64,000 bases of DNA from NCBI RefSeq assembly GCF_000695795.1, contig NZ_JNCA01000022.1, positions 1-64,000 of the forward strand, given 5' to 3'. The notes below the pieces were generated by a model, which did not search any database, had not been told where the DNA came from, and saw only the letters and a program-made list of their open reading frames with translations. Both the position numbers and the translations under genes were made by a program. The stretch is from Flavobacterium seoulense (GTDB taxonomy: Bacteria > Bacteroidota > Bacteroidia > Flavobacteriales > Flavobacteriaceae). This document shows positions 8,416-17,285 of the stretch, in pieces; within the stretch, counting starts at the first letter, position 1; each line of letters opens with the position of its first letter.

Positions 8416-9210
8416 ATGCAATACGAAGGAGTACTTACTAAAATGGAAACCGAATACGGAACACCAATTCAATATTATTTGGTTTTTGAAAGTGATTTTT
8501 TAAATGTAAATCAGTTAATTGGGAAAGATATTGCTATTGATTTTGTAGGTTACCAATGTTTGAATTGTGGTAAAAAGAAAAAAATATTCCGTCAGGGATT
8601 TTGTTACGATTGTTTTTATTCCAGTGCAGCTGTGGGCGATTGGATTATGAAACCTGAATTGAGTACAGCGCATTTAGGAATTGCCGATCGGGATTTAGCT
8701 TATGAAGAAAAAGTACAGTTGCAGCCTCATATTGTCTATTTGGCTTTGTCAAGCGAAGTAAAAGTAGGCGTAACCAGAAAAACACAGGTTCCAACCCGAT
8801 GGATTGATCAGGGAGCAAATCAGGCTATTGCCATTGTAGAGGTGCCAAATCGTTATTTGGCTGGAATTACTGAGGTGGCTTTGAAAAATCATTATGCTGA
8901 TAAAACTAATTGGCGTAAAATGTTGACCAATGATATTGAAGCCATAGATTTAATGGCAGAGAAACTAAAAATACAGGATTTGATTCCTGCTGAAGTTCAG
9001 CAATATTTTCATTTAGAGAAAAACGATTTGTATCAAATGGAATATCCGGTTTTACAATTTCCTGCCAAAGTGAAAAGTTTGAGTTTAGATAAAACGCCTA
9101 GTTTTCAAGGAAAATTAATTGGTGTAAAAGGACAGTATCTTTTGTTTGAAGACAGAACTGTTTTTAATGTTCGCGGTTCAGAAGGTTATGTGGTACGAAT
9201 TGAGGTTTAA
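8416..9210 (+). CDS. DUF2797 protein with zinc-finger-like motif
   Basis: The 264-aa protein matches the uncharacterised DUF2797 family. Near residues 50-70 it has a CLNC...CYDC pair that could bind zinc. A later segment reads YLA...VKVGVTR...PTRWIDQGA, then TEVALKNH. The order Y, VGVT, R, E recalls the GIY-YIG nuclease layout, but that link is my inference. The C-terminal part is beta-rich (KLIGVKGQYLLFEDRTVFNV). The gene is divergent from the GH3 gene and 23 nt upstream of the DUF2971 gene. Confidence 0.8.
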   Translation: MQYEGVLTKMETEYGTPIQYYLVFESDFLNVNQLIGKDIAIDFVGYQCLNCGKKKKIFRQGFCYDCFYSSAAVGDWIMKPELSTAHLGIADRDLAYEEKVQLQPHIVYLALSSEVKVGVTRKTQVPTRWIDQGANQAIAIVEVPNRYLAGITEVALKNHYADKTNWRKMLTNDIEAIDLMAEKLKIQDLIPAEVQQYFHLEKNDLYQMEYPVLQFPAKVKSLSLDKTPSFQGKLIGVKGQYLLFEDRTVFNVRGSEGYVVRIEV

Positions 9211-9233
9211 AGATTTAAAATTACATTACAATC

Positions 9234-10049
9234 ATGTTAAACGATAAACCAAATTATATTTACAAATTTGTTCCTTTTAATCTTAATACTTTAAAAAGTT
9301 TGATTAAAAATGAGTTATGGTTTGGTAAGCCAATAAATCTAAATGATCCTTTTGAATGTGATTTCAAATTAAAATTTAGCGGAGTGCTTCCAAATGATAA
9401 TTTTTTGAAAAAATATTATATTGAGAAATTAGAAATTCGTGATGCTATAATTGAAAGAATTGCTAGAAACAAAGTTAATATTGATTTTTTTCTTGAAGAT
9501 ATTAGATCTGCAATATTGAAAAGTGCTATTGATAATGTTGGAATTTGTTCTTTTTCTAAAAATTATAATGATATAAAAATGTGGGCACATTATGCAGATT
9601 CTCACAAAGGAATATGCATGGTTTTTGACAAAGATTTACTAATTGGTAGTCTTCAAAATGTAAAGTTGGAAGAAGTTAAATATTTAAATAATTTGATTGA
9701 GATTGAGATTGTAGGATTCGAAAATGATATACAATTGTCAGTGCCAAAAATTGATGATATTGTAAATCTTAAAAATTCGTGTTGGGAAATTGAAGATGAA
9801 CTTCGATTATTTATAAATTTTTTTAATAAGAATTCAAGAAGACTTTTTCCATATAACCCAAAATCATTGAAAGGAATTATTATTGGTCAAAAGATGGAAT
9901 CTGATGATGTTGCAACTTTATATCATTTGTTAAAAGATAATAAAGACATGTTTTGGGCAAAATCAGTTAAAAAGTTGAATTCGTTTAATTTAGATTTTGT
10001 TTATACTTATCCTTCAATTCACTCTACCTACAATTATGTTACATATTGA
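9234..10049 (+). CDS. DUF2971 family protein
   Basis: The 271-aa protein has DUF2971 hallmarks. An N-terminal YIYKFVPFN and ELWFGKPINLNDPFECDF region is followed by ICSFSKNYNDIKMWAHYAD and later GICMVFD. The biochemical function of the family is not known to me. The gene looks more A/T-rich than its neighbours, with many AAT, AAA and TTT codons, which suggests recent acquisition. It may be co-transcribed with the DUF2797 gene upstream and ends at a very strong bidirectional terminator. Confidence 0.78.
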   Translation: MLNDKPNYIYKFVPFNLNTLKSLIKNELWFGKPINLNDPFECDFKLKFSGVLPNDNFLKKYYIEKLEIRDAIIERIARNKVNIDFFLEDIRSAILKSAIDNVGICSFSKNYNDIKMWAHYADSHKGICMVFDKDLLIGSLQNVKLEEVKYLNNLIEIEIVGFENDIQLSVPKIDDIVNLKNSCWEIEDELRLFINFFNKNSRRLFPYNPKSLKGIIIGQKMESDDVATLYHLLKDNKDMFWAKSVKKLNSFNLDFVYTYPSIHSTYNYVTY

Positions 10050-10081
10050 AATTTGCACTTTTGTAAAACCAAAAATAAAAC

Positions 10082-10121
10082 AAAAAAAGGACGATTTTTA
10101 ATTGAAAATCGTCCTTTTTTT
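10082..10121. terminator. Strong bidirectional terminator
   Basis: A perfect 17-bp stem has arms 10082-10098 and 10105-10121, with AAAAAAAGG at one end and CCTTTTTTT at the other. It serves the convergent DUF2971 and AsmA-like genes. Confidence 0.92.
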
Positions 10122-10138
10122 CGTTTGTATAGCCAATG

Positions 10139-12802
10139 CTAATTCGTTTTTGTAGTATCAGCTGGTTTTTTCTTTTTGTTGAATAAACCATTTAATAAAT
10201 CAGTCGCTTTTGCTTTGACCTGTTCTTTTGCTTTTTGCTCTGCTTCGGCTTTAGTGGCAGGAATTGCCGTTTTAGTAGTGTCGCCTGCTTTTTTATTTTT
10301 ATTGATGATGTCTGTTAAGGCAGAAGTTCCTTTACTTACTAATTTTTCCTTTTGCTGTTTAACCAATTGGTTTGTTAAATTAGTCGCTGCTGCTTTTAAA
10401 TCGGTTGTGATTTTAGGTTTCGAAAAACTACCAGTCAAAATAGCATTAATAGGAATGCTTTCTAGTTGTTGTACATCAGATGCTGATAATTTCGAAATTA
10501 AATTATTAATATCTGTTCCTAAATACTTTGCAGGAACATCAAACTTAATATTATAATTCATGCTTTGGTCAAAACCATGTGTTCCGCCAATGTTAGCCTG
10601 AATATCTTTATATTTAATATTGAAAGGTTTTACATTTACTTTTCCGTCTTTAAAAGTAATTGCTGCTTTTATATCATTCAAATTAATTTTATTAAGGGCT
10701 AAGAATTTAATATTTGAAGTTAAAGCAGTCAATAAAGTTGAATTACTCGAATTAATTGTTGTAGATAAAAATTGACCTAATAAATCGCCCGAAATTGTTT
10801 TTAAATCAGGAGTTAGTTCATTAGAATCTAAATTACCATTCAACTTGATGGTAGAATTTAGTTTTCCGTTTACAATTCCGGCAATAGGAGCTAATTTTTT
10901 CAGCATATCCAGTTGAGTAAAAGATTGTGCAATATCTACCTGACTCAATCCTAAGTCCATGTCAAAAGTAGGTGTTTTTCCTTTTGTAGAAACACTGCCG
11001 CTCAATCCGATGGCGCCGCCAAAAATGTCTGTTTTGACATTTTCCATAGTCAATTTTTCGTCTTTGATGGTGAGTTTTCCCGTCACATTTTTCAATGTCA
11101 GATTATCATACAAAACAGTATTTGCTTTGGCAGTAAGCGTACAATCTAAGAAAGCCGGGATTTTCATCGCTTCTGTTTTCTTAGTAGCTGCTTTTTGAGT
11201 TGTTGTACTTTCTGTTTGCACTTTAGGAGTTTCTTTTTCGGTAGTAACAAAATCATCAACTGAAATTTGATTAGAGCTCAAATTGAAATTTCCTTGTAAA
11301 TTTTGATTTTTAAAGATAAAACCATAAAAGTTTTCTAAAACTCCGGTTACACTCAAATCGCTTTTTCCTGTCGAAGCATTAAATTGTTTTAAGCTTACTC
11401 TTGAAGGATTAAATGCAATTTCGGCTTTACTAATATTCAATGCTTTTCCGTTTTCATCGGTATATTTAAAGCCAGACAAACTCATTGTTCCGGTATTATT
11501 GATATTTTGATATTGACTTTTTTCTACAGATTGCATATCAAATTTAGTTTCTACATCGGCTTTTAGAATTCCGCTTAGAGGTTTGTCTAATTTAATTGGA
11601 TACGCTTTTGATAAGTTTCCTAAGTTGATAGTTCCTTTTAGCATAGCATCAACCAAAGCATTTTGCGTAACGTTTTTAATATTAGCTTTTGCATTAAAAA
11701 CATCCTGATCAATACGGAACGAAAGTTTGTCTAAGTTGATGTAAGTATCATTTAGAATTCCGGTTTGATTGATGATTTTAGTGTCGATAACAATATTTTG
11801 TACTGATTTTGGTAAATCAGGATATTGGAATGAAGCGTTATTGGATGCAATTTCGACATTAAATTTAGGAACAGTTGTGTCCGAATACAATCCTTTAGCA
11901 AAACCTACTATAGAGAAATCACCTGTAGTTTTTACGTTATCTAAACTGGCAGCATAAGCAGCAGGAATCACGCCCAAGAAGTTTTTGAATGAAGAAGTTG
12001 GAGTTTTAAATTTTAAATCATATTCCTGACCAGCATCGACTAATTGTATAAAACCATCAAATTCTAATGGTAATTGATTGATTAAAGCCTTGTTTTCTTT
12101 AAAAGTATATTTACTGTTTTCTAAATCAATTCCTAAAACGGCATCAAGTGTTAAAGCCACTTTGTTCATGTAGTTGACTTTGTCCATGTCCAGACTAATT
12201 TTGGCAGTTGATTTGGTGTCTAAATCTAATTTAGATGCTGCAAAATCTCCGGTTCCTTCATGATTCAGGCTGTCAATAAGCATTTTGATTTTTGATCTTT
12301 CGTCAAAATAGCGAAACTGGAAATTTTCGATTTTATAGTTTTGAACCGTAAGTGACAGTGGTTTACTTTTTGAATCATTAGTTGATGGTTTGTCGTCTTT
12401 TATCGCAATGTCATAATTCCCAATTCCGTCTTTATTGAAAATAATATTAATTAAACCATCTTTAGAGCTAATTCCATCAATATTTATGGGTTCGTTATCG
12501 CCTTTAAAAAGTTCTTTTACAGACATTTTTAAATTCAGTTCGCCAAGTGAAACCAATGTGTCGCCCTCAAAAGGAGCTTTGTTAATGATGGCTAATTTTT
12601 CGATAGTAACATTAGCATTTGGAAAGTTTTTAAACAAACTTAAATCAGCATCTGCAAAACTAACTTTGGCATCTACTTTTTGATTAATTGCATTAACAAT
12701 CTTAGCTTTTATCTGGTCCTTGAAAAAAATAGGAATGGCAAATAATGAAGCTATTAAGAGGAGGATTATAATTCCTGCAATTTTTAATGTTTTCTTTAAC
12801 AT
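10139..12802 (-). CDS. AsmA-like/TamB-type envelope protein
   Basis: The 887-aa protein has one N-terminal transmembrane helix (about residues 5-27) and then a long repetitive beta-strand region typical of AsmA/YhjG-like proteins. These form hydrophobic grooves bridging the periplasm and are linked to phospholipid transport to the outer membrane. The N-terminal motif DLSLFKNFPNANVTIEKL is characteristic of the Bacteroidetes AsmA-like group. The C-terminus (after about residue 800) is low-complexity and lysine-rich (FNKKKKPADTTKTN). Precise cargo is unknown. It is transcribed alone, downstream of the terminator of sppA. Confidence 0.85.
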   Translation of the reverse strand: MLKKTLKIAGIIILLLIASLFAIPIFFKDQIKAKIVNAINQKVDAKVSFADADLSLFKNFPNANVTIEKLAIINKAPFEGDTLVSLGELNLKMSVKELFKGDNEPINIDGISSKDGLINIIFNKDGIGNYDIAIKDDKPSTNDSKSKPLSLTVQNYKIENFQFRYFDERSKIKMLIDSLNHEGTGDFAASKLDLDTKSTAKISLDMDKVNYMNKVALTLDAVLGIDLENSKYTFKENKALINQLPLEFDGFIQLVDAGQEYDLKFKTPTSSFKNFLGVIPAAYAASLDNVKTTGDFSIVGFAKGLYSDTTVPKFNVEIASNNASFQYPDLPKSVQNIVIDTKIINQTGILNDTYINLDKLSFRIDQDVFNAKANIKNVTQNALVDAMLKGTINLGNLSKAYPIKLDKPLSGILKADVETKFDMQSVEKSQYQNINNTGTMSLSGFKYTDENGKALNISKAEIAFNPSRVSLKQFNASTGKSDLSVTGVLENFYGFIFKNQNLQGNFNLSSNQISVDDFVTTEKETPKVQTESTTTQKAATKKTEAMKIPAFLDCTLTAKANTVLYDNLTLKNVTGKLTIKDEKLTMENVKTDIFGGAIGLSGSVSTKGKTPTFDMDLGLSQVDIAQSFTQLDMLKKLAPIAGIVNGKLNSTIKLNGNLDSNELTPDLKTISGDLLGQFLSTTINSSNSTLLTALTSNIKFLALNKINLNDIKAAITFKDGKVNVKPFNIKYKDIQANIGGTHGFDQSMNYNIKFDVPAKYLGTDINNLISKLSASDVQQLESIPINAILTGSFSKPKITTDLKAAATNLTNQLVKQQKEKLVSKGTSALTDIINKNKKAGDTTKTAIPATKAEAEQKAKEQVKAKATDLLNGLFNKKKKPADTTKTN

Positions 12803-12918
12803 GGCAGTGGAATTTTTCGTGATTATAAATAGTGTCTATTACAAAAATAATGGAATAAGCTGTAAGAGCTTTATAATATTTTCAAAATATATTATAATTT
12901 CTCAGGCTTGGTAAAATT

Positions 12919-12953
12919 AAAAGTCCGTTCAAGAATTTCTTAAACGGACTTTT
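12919..12953 (-). terminator. Terminator after sppA
   Basis: AAAAGTCCGTT (12919-12929) pairs with AACGGACTTTT (12943-12953). On the minus strand it lies just after the sppA stop and ends in T residues. Confidence 0.75.
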
Positions 12954-12974
12954 AAAATGTTTATTTTGCGAATT

Positions 12975-14735
12975 TTAATAAATCGAAATTTCGAAAGGCA
13001 TTATCGCCTGAATGCCTTTACGAGACTGGAATTTTTTTATTTGTTGTAATAACTCATAATTTTCGATACCAATTTCTTCTTTAATGATGTCTTGTTTTGT
13101 ACTTGCAAAAGGTAATTTTGAAATTACATCATTAAAATCCTTTTCGTATTCAGGATAGTTTTTTGTGGTGTAATTTTGCGTTTTCGATAAACGTGCAGCT
13201 TCTCTAATGGCAGCATGCAATCCGCCAATTTTGTCTACAAGACCAATTTTTACAGCTTCTGAACCTGACCAAACTCTTCCTTGTGCGATAGAATCGACAG
13301 CAGCAAAATTCATTTTTCGGCCTTGAGCAACATGACTCACAAATGTTTTGTAAACGTGTTCAATGCTTTCAAGTGTTACAGCTTTAAAAGTATCATCTAA
13401 TGGAACAAACGGACTGTATTCAGCCGCATTTTGATGTGTGCTTACTTGTTCAACATTAATTCCAACTTTCTTTGTCAATTGACTAAAATTTGGTAGAATT
13501 CCAAAAACACCAATCGAACCTGTAATAGTATTTTTTTGAGCAAAAATAGTATTGGCATTACAAGCAATATAATAACCTCCGGAAGCAGCATAATTTCCCA
13601 TAGAAACCACTACTGGTTTCACTTTTTTAGTTAATTCAACTTCTCTCCAGATTAAATCAGAAGTCAGAGCATTTCCTCCCGGACTGTCAATTCGCAATAC
13701 AATAGCCTTTACTTTTTTATCTTTTCTGGCTTCCTGTAATGAGCGACGCATCGAACCTTCGCCAATGGTATTGACATCGCCTTCGCCACTTTGAATTTCG
13801 CCCTGAGCATAAATAATTGCTATTTTATCATCACTTTCAGAAACAATAGCCGTTGTAGTCATTTTATTAGTATAATCACTAATCGATATTTTATTATAGT
13901 CTTTGTCAGGGCTTACTTTTAGTGCTTTTTTAATATCGTTATGATAAACATCTTCATAAGCAATTTGGTCAATCAATTTTTGTTGTTTTGCCATTTCAGG
14001 AGTTCGGGCAAGCAAACCATTAGCTATTTCGTTTAGTTTTGAAGTCGAAATTTTTCTGCTCTTTGCAATGTCAGTGCATACTGAATTCCAAACCGATTGT
14101 AATAATGCTGTGGTTTGTTCTCTATTAGCATCACTCATTTTATCTTCCAGAAAAGGTTCGACAGCACTTTTATACTTTCCGTGTCGAATGACTTCCATTT
14201 TTACACCTGTTTTTTCTTGTAAATCTTTGAAAAACATAATTTCAGAAGACAATCCTTTAAAATCCAATTCGCCTACAGGATTCAGATAAATGCTATTGGC
14301 TACTGAATTCAAATAATATTCTTTTTGCGAATAACTATTGGCGTAAGCCATCACAAATTTTCCTGATTTTTTAAAGTTCTCTAAGGCATTTCGTAAATCT
14401 TTACTTTGTGCCATTCCTAAACGGGAATTGTTGTTTAAAATAGAAATTCCTTTAATATTATCGTCTATAGAAGCGACTTCGATAGCATCAATTACATCAC
14501 TTAAACCAATGTTTTTTTCTTCCGAAAAAAAACTCATCCATGGATCTTTGTACTTTCCGGCATAATCATAATTTACATCTTTTAGGTTCAATTCGATTAC
14601 AGAATTGCTTTTAAGAGAAGCTGTTTCTGATTCGCCACCAAAAAGCGCTGCCATAAAAATAATTCCGAAAAAAAATAACATGATAAAAACAAACAGACCT
14701 ACAACCGTAGCGATTACATTGCTTAAAAATTTCAT
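12975..14735 (-). CDS. sppA: Signal peptide peptidase SppA, 67K type
   Basis: SppA degrades cleaved signal peptides in the membrane, using a Ser-Lys dyad. The 586-aa protein has one N-terminal transmembrane segment (about residues 9-32) and two tandem S49 peptidase domains. The catalytic lysine is visible as Lys189 in HGKYKSAVEPF and the serine as Ser385 in NYAASGGYYIA, the expected split of the dyad between the two halves. A small hairpin with a T-run lies upstream of its start (14767-14803). The gene is divergent from folK-dNK. Confidence 0.93.
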   Translation of the reverse strand: MKFLSNVIATVVGLFVFIMLFFFGIIFMAALFGGESETASLKSNSVIELNLKDVNYDYAGKYKDPWMSFFSEEKNIGLSDVIDAIEVASIDDNIKGISILNNNSRLGMAQSKDLRNALENFKKSGKFVMAYANSYSQKEYYLNSVANSIYLNPVGELDFKGLSSEIMFFKDLQEKTGVKMEVIRHGKYKSAVEPFLEDKMSDANREQTTALLQSVWNSVCTDIAKSRKISTSKLNEIANGLLARTPEMAKQQKLIDQIAYEDVYHNDIKKALKVSPDKDYNKISISDYTNKMTTTAIVSESDDKIAIIYAQGEIQSGEGDVNTIGEGSMRRSLQEARKDKKVKAIVLRIDSPGGNALTSDLIWREVELTKKVKPVVVSMGNYAASGGYYIACNANTIFAQKNTITGSIGVFGILPNFSQLTKKVGINVEQVSTHQNAAEYSPFVPLDDTFKAVTLESIEHVYKTFVSHVAQGRKMNFAAVDSIAQGRVWSGSEAVKIGLVDKIGGLHAAIREAARLSKTQNYTTKNYPEYEKDFNDVISKLPFASTKQDIIKEEIGIENYELLQQIKKFQSRKGIQAIMPFEISIY

Positions 14736-14859
14736 AGTACTATACTTTGATTTTGAGGATAAAAACAGCCGAATTCTTTGATTTTATTGGATTCAAGTAC
14801 GGCTACTTTATGCAAATATATTGTTATTTCTAAAATTCTTTAGTTAATTTGTGCTTAAT

Positions 14860-15996
14860 ATGAAAGCACAACATCAGGTTATTTTATCCATTGGCAGTAA
14901 TCAAGGTAATCGTCTTGAAATAATAAAAGAATGCATTACACTAATCCATCAGGAAATAGGAACGGTAATTCAGGTTTCCAGGGTTTATGAAACTGCTGCC
15001 TGGGGATTTAGCAGTGATGCTTTTTATAATTGTGCATTGGTTTTGCATACTCATTTTTCACCAGAAGAAGTGCTTTCGAAAGCTTTAGCAATCGAAAAAA
15101 AGTTAGGTCGTATTCGAAAAGAAGAAGGCGGTTATCAATCCCGAATTATCGATATTGATATGATTGCTTTTGACGAAGCGACTATTGAAACTGAAACACT
15201 CACTGTTCCACATCCATTAATGCAGGATCGAAAGTTTGTCCTGCTGCCTTTTCAGGATTTAAAAATCAATTGGAGGCATCCCATTTTAAATAAAACCATT
15301 TCAGAATTAGTCGAAAATTGTTCCGATACAGGAGAATGTGTTGCGGTTGCCGATACAGAAAATCCTTTGCCAGAACTTTTTTCTAATAAAGGATTTTATA
15401 TTGCTTTTGAAGGGAATATTGGGGCAGGAAAAACCACTTTGGCTACAAAAATCGCATCAGATTTTAATACCAAAACACTCTTTGAACGCTTTGCTGAAAA
15501 TTCGTTTTTGGCTAAATTTTACAAAAATCAGGAGCGTTATGCTTTTCCGTTAGAGCTATCTTTTTTAGTTGATCGTTACCAGCAGCTTTCAGCAACTTTA
15601 GCTGAGTATGATTTGCAAAATGATGTTTTAGTTTCTGATTATCATGTTTTTAAGTCGCTTATTTTTGCAAAAGCGACTTTGGATAACGAAGAATATGAAT
15701 TGTATAAAAATCTTTATGAGATTGTTTACAAAGAAATTCCCAAGCCAGATTTGTATGTTTACTTATTGCAAAATCCGGAAGAATTATTAAAAAATATTCA
15801 AAAAAGAGGACGTGATTACGAACAGGAAATTACGGTTGAATATTTAGAAAAAATCAATAAGGCCTATTTGGATTATTTGAATTCCCAAACAGATTTGAAT
15901 ATTCTGATACTTGATGTTGCTAATCGGGATTTTGTAAATAATCAATCAGATTATCTTTTTATTCTGGATGAAATTCAAAGGAGAATCAATCATTGA
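14860..15996 (+). CDS. folK: Fusion of FolK (HPPK) and deoxynucleoside kinase
   Basis: Two enzymes are joined in one 378-aa chain. Residues 1-155 are 6-hydroxymethyl-dihydropterin pyrophosphokinase (folate synthesis), with SIGSNQGN near the start and the signature GGYQSRIIDIDMIAF at about 91-105. From about residue 178 comes a deoxynucleoside kinase domain (dNTP salvage) with P-loop GNIGAGKT at 185-192 and the downstream SDYHVFKSLIF segment. The frame also opens at a GTG at 14851, but the ATG at 14860 is the better start. Folate and dTMP metabolism meet at thymidylate, which may explain the fusion. That link is inference. Confidence 0.92.
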   Translation: MKAQHQVILSIGSNQGNRLEIIKECITLIHQEIGTVIQVSRVYETAAWGFSSDAFYNCALVLHTHFSPEEVLSKALAIEKKLGRIRKEEGGYQSRIIDIDMIAFDEATIETETLTVPHPLMQDRKFVLLPFQDLKINWRHPILNKTISELVENCSDTGECVAVADTENPLPELFSNKGFYIAFEGNIGAGKTTLATKIASDFNTKTLFERFAENSFLAKFYKNQERYAFPLELSFLVDRYQQLSATLAEYDLQNDVLVSDYHVFKSLIFAKATLDNEEYELYKNLYEIVYKEIPKPDLYVYLLQNPEELLKNIQKRGRDYEQEITVEYLEKINKAYLDYLNSQTDLNILILDVANRDFVNNQSDYLFILDEIQRRINH

Positions 15997-16005
15997 TTTT
16001 ACCGC

Positions 16006-16054
16006 AAATTCGCAAATTTTTTAGTTATACTTTTTTGGAATAATTTGCGAATTT
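16006..16054. repeat. Inverted word repeat between folK-dNK and RNA methyltransferase gene
   Basis: AAATTCGCAAATT (16006-16018) is perfectly inverted at 16042-16054. The left arm continues a short tandem (CGCAAATTCGCAAATT). It lies in a convergent intergenic space and could double as a terminator. Confidence 0.8.
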
Positions 16055-16061
16055 ATGGTTT

Positions 16062-16598
16062 TTAGTGCTGCCAATTTATTTTCTGGAATAAATCCCAAAC
16101 AACAATTCCGGCACTAACTGAAATATTCAACGAATGTTTAGTTCCTAATTGCGGAATTTCGATGCAGCCGTCACATAAAGCTACTGCTTCCTGCGCCACG
16201 CCGTGTACTTCGTTTCCAAAAACCAAAGCGTATTTTTGATTTTTTTCAACTTTAAAATCCTGTAAAAAAACAGCACTTTCCACTTGTTCGATGGCTAGTG
16301 TAATAATGCCTTCTTGTTTTAAGTTGGTAATAGTATCAAGTACATTTTCATTATGTTCCCAGGTTACAGTTTCGGTTGCGCCTAAAGCTGTTTTATGAAT
16401 TTCTTTGTTAGGTGGCGTTGCAGTGATGCCACATAAATATATTTTTTCAATCAGGAAAGCATCGGCAGTTCTAAAAACCGATCCAATATTGTGTAAGCTG
16501 CGTACGTCGTCTAAAACTAAAATTAAAGGTGTCTTCTCCGATTTTTTAAAATCTTCAATAGATTTTCGTTCGAGTTCGTTATTTTCTAGTTTTCTCAT
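16062..16598 (-). CDS. TrmH/SpoU family RNA 2'-O-methyltransferase
   Basis: The 178-aa SPOUT-fold protein shows all three SpoU motifs. Motif 1 is DDVRSLHNIGSVFRTADA, motif 2 is FGNEVHGV, and motif 3 is IPQLGTKHSLNISVSAGIV. It lacks the N-terminal L7Ae-like substrate-binding domain of RlmB, so it resembles the short TrmL/TrmH type. Whether the target is tRNA or rRNA cannot be read from the sequence. It is convergent with folK-dNK and lies downstream of the DUF1573 gene. Confidence 0.9.
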   Translation of the reverse strand: MRKLENNELERKSIEDFKKSEKTPLILVLDDVRSLHNIGSVFRTADAFLIEKIYLCGITATPPNKEIHKTALGATETVTWEHNENVLDTITNLKQEGIITLAIEQVESAVFLQDFKVEKNQKYALVFGNEVHGVAQEAVALCDGCIEIPQLGTKHSLNISVSAGIVVWDLFQKINWQH

Positions 16599-16625
16599 TT
16601 TTAAGGATGAAATTTATTCTAATAA

Positions 16626-16659
16626 AAAAGCTTCCGATTTTTAGGAAAAGGAAGCTTTT
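16626..16659 (-). terminator. Terminator after DUF1573 gene
   Basis: AAAAGCTTCC (16626-16635) pairs perfectly with GGAAGCTTTT (16650-16659). On the minus strand it follows the stop of the DUF1573 gene. Confidence 0.75.
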
Positions 16660-16681
16660 AATATGATATGTAATTTAAAAA

Positions 16682-17122
16682 TTAGCTCTTTTTGTCTTCT
16701 GCAAGAACTGTTCCTTTGATAGTCAAAGTTTTTGTAGGCTGACCAGCTGCGTTAGATGTTACAGTTACTGTTTTTGTAAAAGCACCTACTCTGTCAGTTG
16801 CATATTTTACACCAATTACTCCTTTAGCTCCCGGAGCGATAGGCTCTTTTGGTGTAGAAGGAACTGTACATCCGCAAGATCCTACAGCATTTGTAATGAT
16901 TAATGGTTTGTTTCCGTTATTTGTAAAAACAAATTCACGTTTTCCGTCTGCATTTTGTTGAATTGTACCGTAATCGATAGTTTCATTTTCAAAAACTAAT
17001 CCGGCTCCGTTAACTTTCACAGCTTTAGAAACTGTAGCTTTTGCTTTTTTAGATGTTTCCTGTGCCTGAGAAGTAGTCACTCCAAAAACAACTAGTGCTG
17101 CAAGTAAAATTATCTTTTTCAT
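16682..17122 (-). CDS. Secreted DUF1573 protein
   Basis: The 146-aa protein starts with a Sec signal peptide (MKKIILLAALVVFGVTTSQAQ, cleavage near residue 20). It contains one DUF1573 domain, an immunoglobulin-like beta-sandwich, with the typical NNGNKPLIITNAVGSCGCTVP segment. DUF1573 proteins are abundant in Bacteroidetes and their role is undefined. It should be periplasmic or outer-membrane associated. It is divergent from mutS. Confidence 0.88.
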   Translation of the reverse strand: MKKIILLAALVVFGVTTSQAQETSKKAKATVSKAVKVNGAGLVFENETIDYGTIQQNADGKREFVFTNNGNKPLIITNAVGSCGCTVPSTPKEPIAPGAKGVIGVKYATDRVGAFTKTVTVTSNAAGQPTKTLTIKGTVLAEDKKS

Positions 17123-17285
17123 CTTAAAATTAAATTTAGTATTTAGTAGAACAAAACTAAAGAAAAAATCATGCCATTGACTTAATTTTTCCTTAAAAAT
17201 ACTTTTAATTTTTGAAGTGATAGTTATTCGTTATAAAATTTTTAAATTCGCCTCTCATTTTCTAATAAATTAAACACAAAATAAA

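Noticed and set aside
10176..10556. Open frames antisense to the AsmA-like gene
   Set aside because: Shadow frames with hydrophobic, biased composition caused by the Lys/Thr-rich coding strand.
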